Source: Chromatiaceae bacterium
GTDB lineage: Bacteria; Pseudomonadota; Gammaproteobacteria; Chromatiales; Chromatiaceae
Direction of reading: 5' to 3'
NCBI GenBank assembly: GCA_024235255.1
Contig: JACKMT010000001.1
Span: forward strand, 434,001-498,000
DNA length: 64,000 nucleotides
Below the pieces are notes generated by a model. The model saw only the letters and a list, made by a program, of their open reading frames with translations, was not told the origin of the DNA and did not search any database. Below are positions 1 to 8,039 of the stretch, one piece after another (the stretch's first letter is position 1; each line of letters starts with the position of its first letter). The translations under genes and the position numbers were made by a program.

Positions 1-507
1 TACTGCACCGGATAGACCGTTGCTTTGAACTGAATAGGAAATCAGCTCAGGTTTAAAACCGCTACTGGGATTTCCTTTCTCGATAAATGCGCTGCTTGCT
101 CGTTCTAAATATTTTTTTTCCAACCGATTTATTAGTTCAAGATAGATTTCTGAACTTTTCTTAGAGTCTGTTGAAAGTGGAAATCTGTCGATACATTCAA
201 CGGATTCAGCACCATATGCGTACATTAACAGTGCTACTCCGAGTGTATCACCTGGGCCGTATTCCAGTATTTTTTTATCTTTTAAAAAATCTTGGCAATC
301 CTCCTTGTCGATGCCCAATTTACTCAGATAGTCATTAACACAATCGAAAAAGTAGTGAGCGGACTCTATAGCCGATTCTTTTTCATTACCCCTGCCAGTT
401 TGGTGAGTTAGTCGCACATAGCTTGAAGGAGAAAACCTTGCAATTTGATTGGAAGCAAGAGCCTTCAAAAAAAGAACGATATCCTTGATGTAATTTTCAC
501 TATACAT
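1..507 (-). CDS. SAM-dependent methyltransferase, 3' end cut by window edge
   Basis: The reading frame is open from the ATG at 507 to base 1, giving 169 residues without a stop; the C-terminus lies outside the window. Around residues 85-110 the protein reads ILEYGPGDTLG, then a hydrophobic strand and an acidic residue (SVECIDRFP). This is the glycine-rich SAM-binding loop and following acidic strand of class I methyltransferases. A GTG directly precedes the ATG and could also start. It lies 72 bases downstream of a glycosyltransferase on the same strand, so a role in sugar or polysaccharide methylation is plausible, but the substrate is unknown. The fold call is fairly secure; the function is inferred from context. 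Confidence 0.75.
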   Translation of the reverse strand, partial: MYSENYIKDIVLFLKALASNQIARFSPSSYVRLTHQTGRGNEKESAIESAHYFFDCVNDYLSKLGIDKEDCQDFLKDKKILEYGPGDTLGVALLMYAYGAESVECIDRFPLSTDSKKSSEIYLELINRLEKKYLERASSAFIEKGNPSSGFKPELISYSVQSNGLSGAV

Positions 508-579
508 CACCGGTACTCGGGTAGTCCCAATAAAACAGATATGAAAAGATGTTTATGTACAGATTACCCGGATATCCAT

Positions 580-1524
580 TTACGCTCGAGTTCCCAATTG
601 TTTCCACTTCAAGTAACGACCGCAAATCATTCCCAACGCGTGAGTGGCATTCATCCCCTGTCGAACATAATGGTTGTCTCTTTTTAAAAACAACAGCACC
701 GAATTCAAAAGGTGGGAAATAAACTGGACTCCCATAAATGGCGGAATCCCCAAAAACATGGTCTTATAATCGCCTGTTTCGAACTGTCCCTGCTTTTTAC
801 CGGCAACGAAGTGTACTCGCCAGAAATATCGTCTATTAATGCGCCACGATTCTACGAAATGCAAAACGCCCATCTCAGGTAGGTATTTCATTAACACACC
901 TACCTTTAACATATCTCTGAACATGATGACATCTTCACCACCACCAATACCTTTGCCTTCACGATTATACCGCGTATTGAACCGCAACTGATTGTTATTC
1001 CTAAATATTGTCATATCATAAGCTATGATACTAGTCCATATCGGTGTACTTTCATCGCGGATAATGAATGGAGTTTCTCCATAATTTATCTCAGCATAAA
1101 ATCCCAGAAGCTCATCAACTAACCACTTGGGTCTTTTGTTATTTCCAAATTCGACTGTGACTTTCCCTCCAACGCACTGAACTTCTCCTTTTTCCAGTTC
1201 GTTAACGGCAGTTTCAACCAGATGTTTAGAGTCAGGGGTTTCGTCATCGTCGATAAACAGCAAGTAACTGCTTTCCATACTCTCCACAAGTGCACGGTTT
1301 CTTGCATAAGCGATTCCTTGTGAGGATTCATGGACGAAACGCAATTTCATCCCCGGTTGATTGGCGAGTTCCGTTAAAACCTGTTCCGTGTTATCCGTGC
1401 AATTATTGATTATAAATAGGATTTCGCATTCAATCGGGCAAATCTGCTTACGCAACTCAGCTACCAATTTTGATAGATTATTTGCTCGATTATAGGTGCA
1501 TACTGCAATGGTTATTTTTTTCAT
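580..1524 (-). CDS. Glycosyltransferase family 2
   Basis: 314 residues with the GT-A nucleotide-sugar fold. The N-terminus ITIAVCTYNRANN is the usual first strand and loop of family 2 enzymes, and FIDDDE (Asp92-94) is the metal/UDP-sugar binding acidic motif. A GIAYARN segment near residue 70 matches the conserved helix that contacts the nucleotide. The C-terminal third is hydrophobic (FISHLLNSVLLFL) and may bind the membrane. It should add a sugar to a lipid-linked or surface glycan on the cytoplasmic side. It is followed on the same strand by a methyltransferase and preceded by a polysaccharide deacetylase. Donor and acceptor cannot be told from sequence. Confidence 0.9.
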   Translation of the reverse strand: MKKITIAVCTYNRANNLSKLVAELRKQICPIECEILFIINNCTDNTEQVLTELANQPGMKLRFVHESSQGIAYARNRALVESMESSYLLFIDDDETPDSKHLVETAVNELEKGEVQCVGGKVTVEFGNNKRPKWLVDELLGFYAEINYGETPFIIRDESTPIWTSIIAYDMTIFRNNNQLRFNTRYNREGKGIGGGEDVIMFRDMLKVGVLMKYLPEMGVLHFVESWRINRRYFWRVHFVAGKKQGQFETGDYKTMFLGIPPFMGVQFISHLLNSVLLFLKRDNHYVRQGMNATHALGMICGRYLKWKQLGTRA

Positions 1525-1644
1525 TTTAGAGTGAATTCTAATCGGACAGGCAGTGACTGCTAATTAGTGGGACCAGAGCAAACTTTCGATAATCGAATAC
1601 AAACTGGTGTCGTGAAGTCAGTTGAGTAAAGTATTTATCGCCAA

Positions 1645-2463
1645 TTATGAACCAAAATGAAGTCTTTGCCTTATCCTATTCATGTAATAAGCTGATATTT
1701 TCCTCAATGGTACTTCGTTGTCCGAAAATATAAGTTTACGAGCCAGGTCACTGACTGAATCATTGCGAAATATTGTAATCCTTGGCACCAGCATCGAGTC
1801 GGTTTCTGGACTTAGCGAACCGGAATTTGTAGTACAGGCTATTTTGTAACCCGAATTTCGTACTGCTTCGATGCTTTTTTCGTCAAATTTCCCAAAGGGA
1901 TAAGCAAAGCTGACCACTTCGTCTCGAATAAGCATTTCCAAATAGTGTTTTGACGCTCGCATCTCTTCTGTCTGTTTCTCATAACTAAGCGAAGTTAGGT
2001 CAGGGTGTGAGCAGGTATGGGATGCGATCTCCATACCGTTCTCAGCCATCTTTTTCAATTGCGAGTGGTCGAGCAGACTATTCTCTCCCTGATTTTGTTC
2101 CTGCCAATGAGCCTCCCGGCCAACACAGTCGGTAGTGATGAACCAAGTTGCCTTCATTCTGTATTTGAGAATAGGCTTAAATGCCCCTATGTAATTGTTT
2201 GCATAGCCATCATCAAATGTCAGCACGATAGTCTTCGGGGAGAATGGAAAGCCTTTTAGAAGATCGCGAAATAGAATTGTGTTCCAGCCGTTCGTTTTAA
2301 GAAATTTTAAATGTTCATTGAACATTTCAGCGCTTATAGAGTACTTGCATGATGGCTTTCCGAATGTTGTACCGTGATACATTAATACAATCGGTTTTGC
2401 ATAGGCGGAGACTCCACCCGACATTGATTGAAGTGTCAATAATCTTGTTATCGGATCGAGCAT
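1645..2463 (-). CDS. Polysaccharide deacetylase (NodB/CE4 family)
   Basis: 272 residues. The NodB motifs are clear: TFDDG (Asp84-Asp85, catalytic base and metal ligand) and SHTCSHPDL (His149 and His153, metal ligands), followed by FAYPFGKFD. This is the Asp-His-His metal site of carbohydrate esterase 4, which removes acetyl groups from N-acetylated sugars. No clear signal peptide is seen, so whether it acts in the cytoplasm or periplasm is open. Homologues occur in PEP-CTERM/exosortase-associated exopolysaccharide clusters, and the neighbours here are glycosyltransferases. Start is the ATG at 2463. The likely substrate is a glycan intermediate of this cluster (inference). Confidence 0.88.
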   Translation of the reverse strand: MLDPITRLLTLQSMSGGVSAYAKPIVLMYHGTTFGKPSCKYSISAEMFNEHLKFLKTNGWNTILFRDLLKGFPFSPKTIVLTFDDGYANNYIGAFKPILKYRMKATWFITTDCVGREAHWQEQNQGENSLLDHSQLKKMAENGMEIASHTCSHPDLTSLSYEKQTEEMRASKHYLEMLIRDEVVSFAYPFGKFDEKSIEAVRNSGYKIACTTNSGSLSPETDSMLVPRITIFRNDSVSDLARKLIFSDNEVPLRKISAYYMNRIRQRLHFGS

Positions 2464-2598
2464 CTAATTTAAAGACCTACTATGTATACCTGCATTGAGC
2501 AGAAAACTTCACATTCCTGATTATCGCTTCATGATAGTTTATGATTCGAGACAGATAAGCCACATAAAAATCAAGGACTTAATTTTAAGCCAGTTCAA

Positions 2599-3189
2599 CT
2601 ATTTCAGTTTGGCTAAACGTCGCATTAACATTTTTGACTTTGGAGAATGCTTCAATCCTTCTTCAAGAATACTTTTTGCTTCCTCCTCCTGTCCGTACTG
2701 TACATAGTAGTCACTTAAAACCGCATAAGGTAGCGTATAGTTTGGCTTAAACTTAATCGCGTTCAGGAACTCCCGAACCGCTTCCCCTCTTTGATTGAGA
2801 CGCAGTAGAACTTTCCCTTTTTCTACGTTAATTAGGGGAATTAGTGGAAAGTTTTTTGGTGACTGCGTTAATACGTAATCAAACTCTTTGATAACGCCTT
2901 GAAGCTCGTACTCTTTTGGAGTTCCTCGATCAAGAATTTTCAACGTATTTAGTGCAGCACAAAAATGATGCACATGTAGAAACCCCCCTCCCAAAATTCG
3001 TTCCCATTTCTTAATCTCAACTTCGGAAACCGTGAGTCCAATTTGTTTTCCCTGTCGGGCTAGGCAATATGGAGGAAGGCTAGCAAATTCTGCTCTTGTC
3101 TTTGGCCAGGCAGTTGCCAAGCTTTCAGACGATATTAATAAAAGTAAGAAGAGATTGATAAAAAGAACTACGTATTTTTTTACAAACAT
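2599..3189 (-). CDS. Secreted tetratricopeptide-repeat protein
   Basis: 196 residues. An N-terminal signal peptide (KKYVVLFINLFLLLLISSE, cleavage near SLA-TA) sends it to the periplasm or envelope. The C-terminal half contains at least two TPR-like helical pairs (KVLLRLNQRGEAVREFLNAIKF, then YVQYGQEEEAKSILEEGLKHSP). Residues 25-60 hold a PxTRAEFASLPPYCLAR segment that I cannot assign to a named domain. A strong ribosome site GGGAGG precedes the ATG at 3189. TPR proteins in polysaccharide loci often scaffold assembly or export complexes; that role is inferred from position only. Confidence 0.75.
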   Translation of the reverse strand: MFVKKYVVLFINLFLLLLISSESLATAWPKTRAEFASLPPYCLARQGKQIGLTVSEVEIKKWERILGGGFLHVHHFCAALNTLKILDRGTPKEYELQGVIKEFDYVLTQSPKNFPLIPLINVEKGKVLLRLNQRGEAVREFLNAIKFKPNYTLPYAVLSDYYVQYGQEEEAKSILEEGLKHSPKSKMLMRRLAKLK

Positions 3190-3441
3190 ATATTTTGTGC
3201 CTCCCTAAAGTCTCCAATAGCAATATTTCGCTTTTCAAGAAAAGCCAATCTTATTGGTGCAGTTGACATCAAATGATTTTACGTAAAAGCCTGATAAAAG
3301 TAAGGGGTAATCTTTGCGATTTATGCAATAACCGAACAATCTGATACAAACAGCCAACAAAGAACTTTATTATAAAGTTGTTGTAGCCGATACGAATTCA
3401 TCAATCTGGGAGGAAAAATAATCACTGGATTGTGTAATATT

Positions 3442-4383
3442 TTAGCGGTTTAAAAGGGATAAGATGCCGGAGTGAAATGGCAGCGGCAGTATGCTTGGCA
3501 ACATGTGAATCCATTGCTTGAATGTACCGCATCCTAAGCGCATAGCTCGCCGGAAAATTTTTCTCGCGGCCGGTAACTCAGATTTCCAATAACAATCAAA
3601 GCCGCTATAGAGTAACTGCTGGTCTACCAAGGCTTTTGCATTTACCCTATCCTTTTCCCGAAGAATAATAGGATTTTCGTTCAGGAACGCAATTTGGACT
3701 TTATGCTGGCTGATCGCGAGCAGAGCACGATTCGCTGATGTATTACTGTCACCATGATGATGATAATATGCGAGAACTTCGGGCACTCTTACTATTTTTA
3801 CGCCTACAGCAACTCTTAGCCAAAGATCATAATCCTCTGCAGCAATCAGATTTTCCTTGAAACCGCCTGCTTTCTCTATCAGATTTCTATTTGTCAATAC
3901 AGCGTGTATAGGCCAGGGACATCCTTGTAACAAGTGAAGGGTCTTGTCCGCTCCCTCATAATCAGGAGGGATATAGGGCTGTCCCCGCTCTTTTGATACA
4001 CCAAGATTTTGCCAACCACAGTAGGATAGCTCAACGCCAGGTTGCGCTATCAGAGCACGATGCAACTTTTCCAGAAAATCAGGGTGCCAGGTATCATCTG
4101 AATCCAGATACGCTATTAATGAGCCTTCAGCTTGCTTTAGAGCATAATTTCTTGCAGCAGAACACCCCGCATTATTCTGTGTGAACACCTTTACTCGCCG
4201 ATCTCTAGCACTCAGGGTTCTGGCTATTTCGAGGGTTCCGTCAATGGATCCATCGTCAACGATAATAAGCTCAAAATTTCTGTAACTTTGATTTAAAACA
4301 CTCTGCACGCTCTGGGCAAGAAAGCTTGCTGAATTGTAAGCAGGCATCAAAACGGCAATGAGCTCACTGTTTTCGCGTAGCAT
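3442..4383 (-). CDS. Glycosyltransferase family 2
   Basis: 313 residues. Canonical GT-2 features: VLMPAYNSASFL at the N-terminus, IIVDDGSIDGT near residues 40-50, NAGCSAARN near 71-79, and the DxD-like YLDSDDTW (Asp94-Asp97) that binds the metal-nucleotide sugar. EDYDLWLR near residue 185 matches the conserved ED motif containing the catalytic base in family 2 enzymes. It differs from the glycosyltransferase at 580-1524, so the cluster has at least two distinct transfer steps. About 170 bases separate it from the upstream flippase gene on the same strand. Sugar specificity is unknown. Confidence 0.92.
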   Translation of the reverse strand: MLRENSELIAVLMPAYNSASFLAQSVQSVLNQSYRNFELIIVDDGSIDGTLEIARTLSARDRRVKVFTQNNAGCSAARNYALKQAEGSLIAYLDSDDTWHPDFLEKLHRALIAQPGVELSYCGWQNLGVSKERGQPYIPPDYEGADKTLHLLQGCPWPIHAVLTNRNLIEKAGGFKENLIAAEDYDLWLRVAVGVKIVRVPEVLAYYHHHGDSNTSANRALLAISQHKVQIAFLNENPIILREKDRVNAKALVDQQLLYSGFDCYWKSELPAARKIFRRAMRLGCGTFKQWIHMLPSILPLPFHSGILSLLNR

Positions 4384-4550
4384 GCTTAACTAGCCCGTAA
4401 CTAACAGAGCTATGTTAGCAACATAATACTGAATCGATTGCCGTCTATCGGAAAATTGACTCTCTATAATCATGCTGTCCGCAACGCCATAAAAGACTCA
4501 AGTTCATCCGGTATATTCGTCTTCATCTAAACTGCTCTGGAATTATTAAT

Positions 4551-6041
4551 CTACTTGAATAACTTTGAAACCAACTCCCTGAACATAGCGACATTGGCTA
4601 TAAGGGCTGTATGATTTGGTAGAAGTTTTGAGAGAGTCAAAATGGTTGCCCCAAACGATATAAAAATTACGGCGGTCATAATGCATAGAAATAGGAAACT
4701 GGTAGCTTCAAAATCAGGACTGAGCAGGTTTTGTGCCGCATACGCGAAAAGCGATGCAACGGCACTTGCAACAGCTGCAGGAAAAAGACCGTTGACCAGA
4801 ATATTCCAACTCAGTTTCATATGCGAACGTGACAACATCAACTGCATCAGAATCATCAGAAGAGTCGACTTAAGCGCAATCCCAACAGCGATGCCAATCA
4901 AACCCCAACTGCTGCCTATCCAGACTGCAACCACCGTAAATAGTAAATTAAACACCTGGATCGGTGTCTCCTTTGAAACCAGATTTTGAGCATCTGCCAG
5001 CGAACCCATGGTAATCGCGATTACACTGGGCATAGAGCCGATCGCCAATATCTTGAGTGGTAGAGCAGCAGCCAGCCATTTTTCACCATAGAGAACGTTA
5101 ATAAATCCCTCTGCGGTAAAAACAAAGACAAGCAGAAAAGGAAAAACTGCGGCACTCATGGCACACAATAGTTTGGTGTACATACGAATTGTGTGCTCTA
5201 GATCGTCCTGGATCCTTGATAACCCAGAGAAAAGTAATTGATATAAACGACCGATAATCTCTGAAACTGGCATCTGGGCAGAGCTTAAAGCACGGTTATA
5301 GATACCCAAATGGCTTATTCCAACTAAACTGCCCACAAGCATATTGTCGACCTTAGTGGAGGAGAGATGCAATGAAGAATTTAGATGCAATCTCCAGCTA
5401 TAACTCAAGATCGATCCAAGACCATCTGTATTAACGGGCAAACTGGGGTGCCATGGTACTTTGCGTGCAAACATGATCGCCGAAACCGTACCGGAAACAA
5501 TTCCTGCCATTACCATACTAAAAGGACCGAAACCTAGCAGTGCACAAGCGATACTTACGGCTACTGAAATCAGTCCGATAATAATTGTTATCCGACTGAC
5601 TGATTTGTAGTCCATATCCCGCCTGAGCCAAGTCCCGAAGATTGTTGATATCGGAGCCAACAGAATAGTAACCGACATTAACCAAATGATCAGTGTAAAC
5701 CGGTCATCGTCATAGAATCCCTGCAACCATCCGGACACTCCAACGATCAGCATGACACAAATGATTGCAATGCACTGCATAAACCAGAATGCCGAATTCC
5801 ACTGCGCCGGAGTAACGCTCTTAGCCCTGATTAATGATTCTGGAATTCCGAATTGAGTCTGCAACAATAACAATGACGTGAACGCCACAACAGCATAAAA
5901 TACGCCAAAGTCACTTGGTTCTAATATTCGGGCAAGGATGATCCCAGTTGCAAATTGGACGATCGAGCTGAGGCCACCCTGGAAATAGATCCAAAGTGCG
6001 CCGGTGCGCATTTTTTTCCCTAGATCATACCCGCTTGTCAT
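4551..6041 (-). CDS. Wzx/MATE-like polysaccharide flippase
   Basis: 496 residues, almost entirely hydrophobic with about 12-14 membrane segments. The opening (GALWIYFQGGLSSIVQFATGIILARILEPSDFGVF) is typical of the polysaccharide biosynthesis/WzxC-type flippase family. Such proteins move undecaprenyl-linked oligosaccharides across the inner membrane for assembly. Length agrees with the family (about 480-500). Start is the ATG at 6041, with a TAAGG ribosome-site-like stretch upstream. It is the first gene of the leftward glycan group and has about 480 non-coding bases upstream. Together with the ligase/polymerase-like gene at 8040 it suggests a Wzx/Wzy-type pathway. Confidence 0.9.
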   Translation of the reverse strand: MTSGYDLGKKMRTGALWIYFQGGLSSIVQFATGIILARILEPSDFGVFYAVVAFTSLLLLQTQFGIPESLIRAKSVTPAQWNSAFWFMQCIAIICVMLIVGVSGWLQGFYDDDRFTLIIWLMSVTILLAPISTIFGTWLRRDMDYKSVSRITIIIGLISVAVSIACALLGFGPFSMVMAGIVSGTVSAIMFARKVPWHPSLPVNTDGLGSILSYSWRLHLNSSLHLSSTKVDNMLVGSLVGISHLGIYNRALSSAQMPVSEIIGRLYQLLFSGLSRIQDDLEHTIRMYTKLLCAMSAAVFPFLLVFVFTAEGFINVLYGEKWLAAALPLKILAIGSMPSVIAITMGSLADAQNLVSKETPIQVFNLLFTVVAVWIGSSWGLIGIAVGIALKSTLLMILMQLMLSRSHMKLSWNILVNGLFPAAVASAVASLFAYAAQNLLSPDFEATSFLFLCIMTAVIFISFGATILTLSKLLPNHTALIANVAMFRELVSKLFK

Positions 6042-6519
6042 ATAAGCCTTATTCCGTACAACGGAAAGTCGTGTCCGAAGTTGTGGGTAATATTTGTTGA
6101 GTTACAAGTATAAATACATGGATAAGCCAGCATTTTGGAATCATTAAGTCATTGGACTTTTTTATGTTAAGAGCAAATAGGAGCAAGAAGGCCTAATGCC
6201 GTCAAGAGATTGTTGACAGGGGCAATCGATACGTATGATATCCAAGAATATACCCTCCCACTTGGTCATAGGCTATATTGGAACAGGCTGGGGGTTAGTT
6301 GGACGATAAGTATCGTCAACTCTACTTGCAGGGCGGAAGTGAAAGCGTCGACAATCCCATATTGCATACTCTTTCATACTCATTATGACTGTCCCGTATC
6401 CAAAATACATTGCAAATATCTCACCCTTTCTGTTTCTCTAAGGTTCGTATTGCGTTCGCTTCCAATTTAGCGCCTGAAGGGTTGTTATCTTTAACTCATG
6501 ACTTACCATATGTTCATAA
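6042..6519. other. Gene-free stretch upstream of the flippase
   Basis: This 478-base stretch separates the flippase start from the stop of the next leftward gene. Short open frames occur but none has a ribosome site or recognisable product. It is AT-richer than its surroundings and probably holds the promoter of the flippase/glycosyltransferase group. I see no convincing -35/-10 pair, hairpin terminator or repeat. Confidence 0.4.
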
Positions 6520-7878
6520 TCAACGGACTGAACTTGTTCGCTTATTGAGCAGCAACAATCCGGCGTAGCTGCTGCAACCACCCACTACTTCAAGCACCAA
6601 ATCAGTGCTGCTTGGGATCTTCTGAGGCAAGGCGATTTGTCCCAGCTCGATACCTATAGGTACTGCTATAAGGATTCCGACAGCAACCAGGCCATAGAGC
6701 GTACGTGCAACGGACGGCGACATTTTTAGTCTGCCAAAAGCCAGAATCGCGCCAAGAGGAAGGAAAAATAGGGTCTTGTGCAGAAGTTCAGTCACCGCAC
6801 GGAACTCGGTACCATAATAATAAGAGTAGAAAGGTACACGCTCGAACAGCGACATGCGTTCCCGAAGAAAAGCTCTGTCAAGCTGGAAATCGAAGGGGTA
6901 CCAAAATATGCCCACCAGTAGCAGAATCCAGAACAAGCCACTGAAAAGCGCCCAAAAGGGTCTGCCTACACCTGAGAATTGATTCGCCGGAACCATTTTT
7001 GCCGTGCTGAAGAAACGGGCGACCCAGATACCGAATGCGGCTCCCACCATGGCCATCAGAACATCCGTGACATCGGTTACTCGTGAATAGACGAAGAACT
7101 GGCCCAATTCAAGCGCTAACGCGGCCAGAACTGTCCATGACCAGGCCTGCATCCCCTCTTTTTGACAGGAAACGACCCAAAGCAGGCTGACCGGTGTCCA
7201 AAGCAGCGCATCGGTAACCAGATCGTAAATCTGACGGGCGGGGTCGGTGACGAAAAAACCAAAGGGAATCAAGTTGACCTTTCCGCTGCGCCACTTGTGG
7301 TATATCTCAACAGGGCTGATGGTGAGATCTAGCGGCAGCACGTTATACAGAAAAAGCCCGGCCAGGTAGATCCAGAGCAACTTCACCGCCAGATTCGATT
7401 GACCTCTCGTATTTAACGCTTCCAGCAGCCAGCAGTGCAGTAGCTCTCCATATCGCCACCACAGTAAAATACCGATCAGGGCCCCCAGCGCTTCTGCCAA
7501 GATATCGTTTTGCGAAACCGTGCGAGGAGGAAAGTATAGCTGGGTAAACTCGATGCCTATGCTTAGCAGCAAAGCGGCTGCAAAAATCAACATGGCTATC
7601 GGAAGGCGGGCAAATCTCCGCTGCCTCGGCCAAGCAACACCCAGCCACAGAAAACTGAGGGGTATAAAGAGCAGAACATTTGCCACCCAGTCCGCCCTTG
7701 ATCCAATCCCCAGATCAAGGAATGGTATTGCCTGAAACCGCCGGAGTGCCTGTTCCAGTGGTATAGGCTTGTAATCCAGCGGCACCAGGCTTCCATAGAT
7801 CACGAATAGCAGGAAACCCAAGGCAAAAAGAATAAGCACCGTGCGGGATTCTCTGCCTGTTAATTTTTCCTGGTGCAT
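6520..7878 (-). CDS. Membrane protein with three VanZ-like units
   Basis: 452 residues. Three similar modules follow one another. Each has a hydrophobic helix with an acidic or polar residue before an LLF/LLW/LFF-x-P stretch (ANVLLFIPLS, TDALLWTPVS, HKTLFFLPLG), then an E-x-x-Q helix (IEFTQLYFPPRTVSQND, LELGQFFVYSRVTDVTD, IELGQIALPQKIPSSTD), then a glycine-rich helix (ALGALIG, MVGAAFG, VVGGCSS). This is the VanZ pattern; ordinary VanZ proteins are about 120-160 residues with one unit. VanZ confers low teicoplanin resistance in enterococci, while VanZ-like proteins near exosortase loci have no settled role. It is divergent from the ligase-like gene at 8040. Function is not known. Confidence 0.82.
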   Translation of the reverse strand: MHQEKLTGRESRTVLILFALGFLLFVIYGSLVPLDYKPIPLEQALRRFQAIPFLDLGIGSRADWVANVLLFIPLSFLWLGVAWPRQRRFARLPIAMLIFAAALLLSIGIEFTQLYFPPRTVSQNDILAEALGALIGILLWWRYGELLHCWLLEALNTRGQSNLAVKLLWIYLAGLFLYNVLPLDLTISPVEIYHKWRSGKVNLIPFGFFVTDPARQIYDLVTDALLWTPVSLLWVVSCQKEGMQAWSWTVLAALALELGQFFVYSRVTDVTDVLMAMVGAAFGIWVARFFSTAKMVPANQFSGVGRPFWALFSGLFWILLLVGIFWYPFDFQLDRAFLRERMSLFERVPFYSYYYGTEFRAVTELLHKTLFFLPLGAILAFGRLKMSPSVARTLYGLVAVGILIAVPIGIELGQIALPQKIPSSTDLVLEVVGGCSSYAGLLLLNKRTSSVR

Positions 7879-8039
7879 GTTTCCGTTAGATCCCTTTCAG
7901 TATTCATTGGCAACTTTAACTGTTGCCGTTGAGGAAAATTGTTCCGGTTTGTCCAAATAATACTATGGAAATCGCTTGCGGATTCCTTAGACTGGTACCG
8001 ATTGAGCGAAGCCAGGTTAACTTACTCCTTTAAGAAAAA

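Noticed and set aside
7909..7927. Inverted repeat GGCAAC/GTTGCC between the VanZ-like and ligase-like genes
   Set aside because: Arms are only 6 bp and no known operator matches; could be chance.
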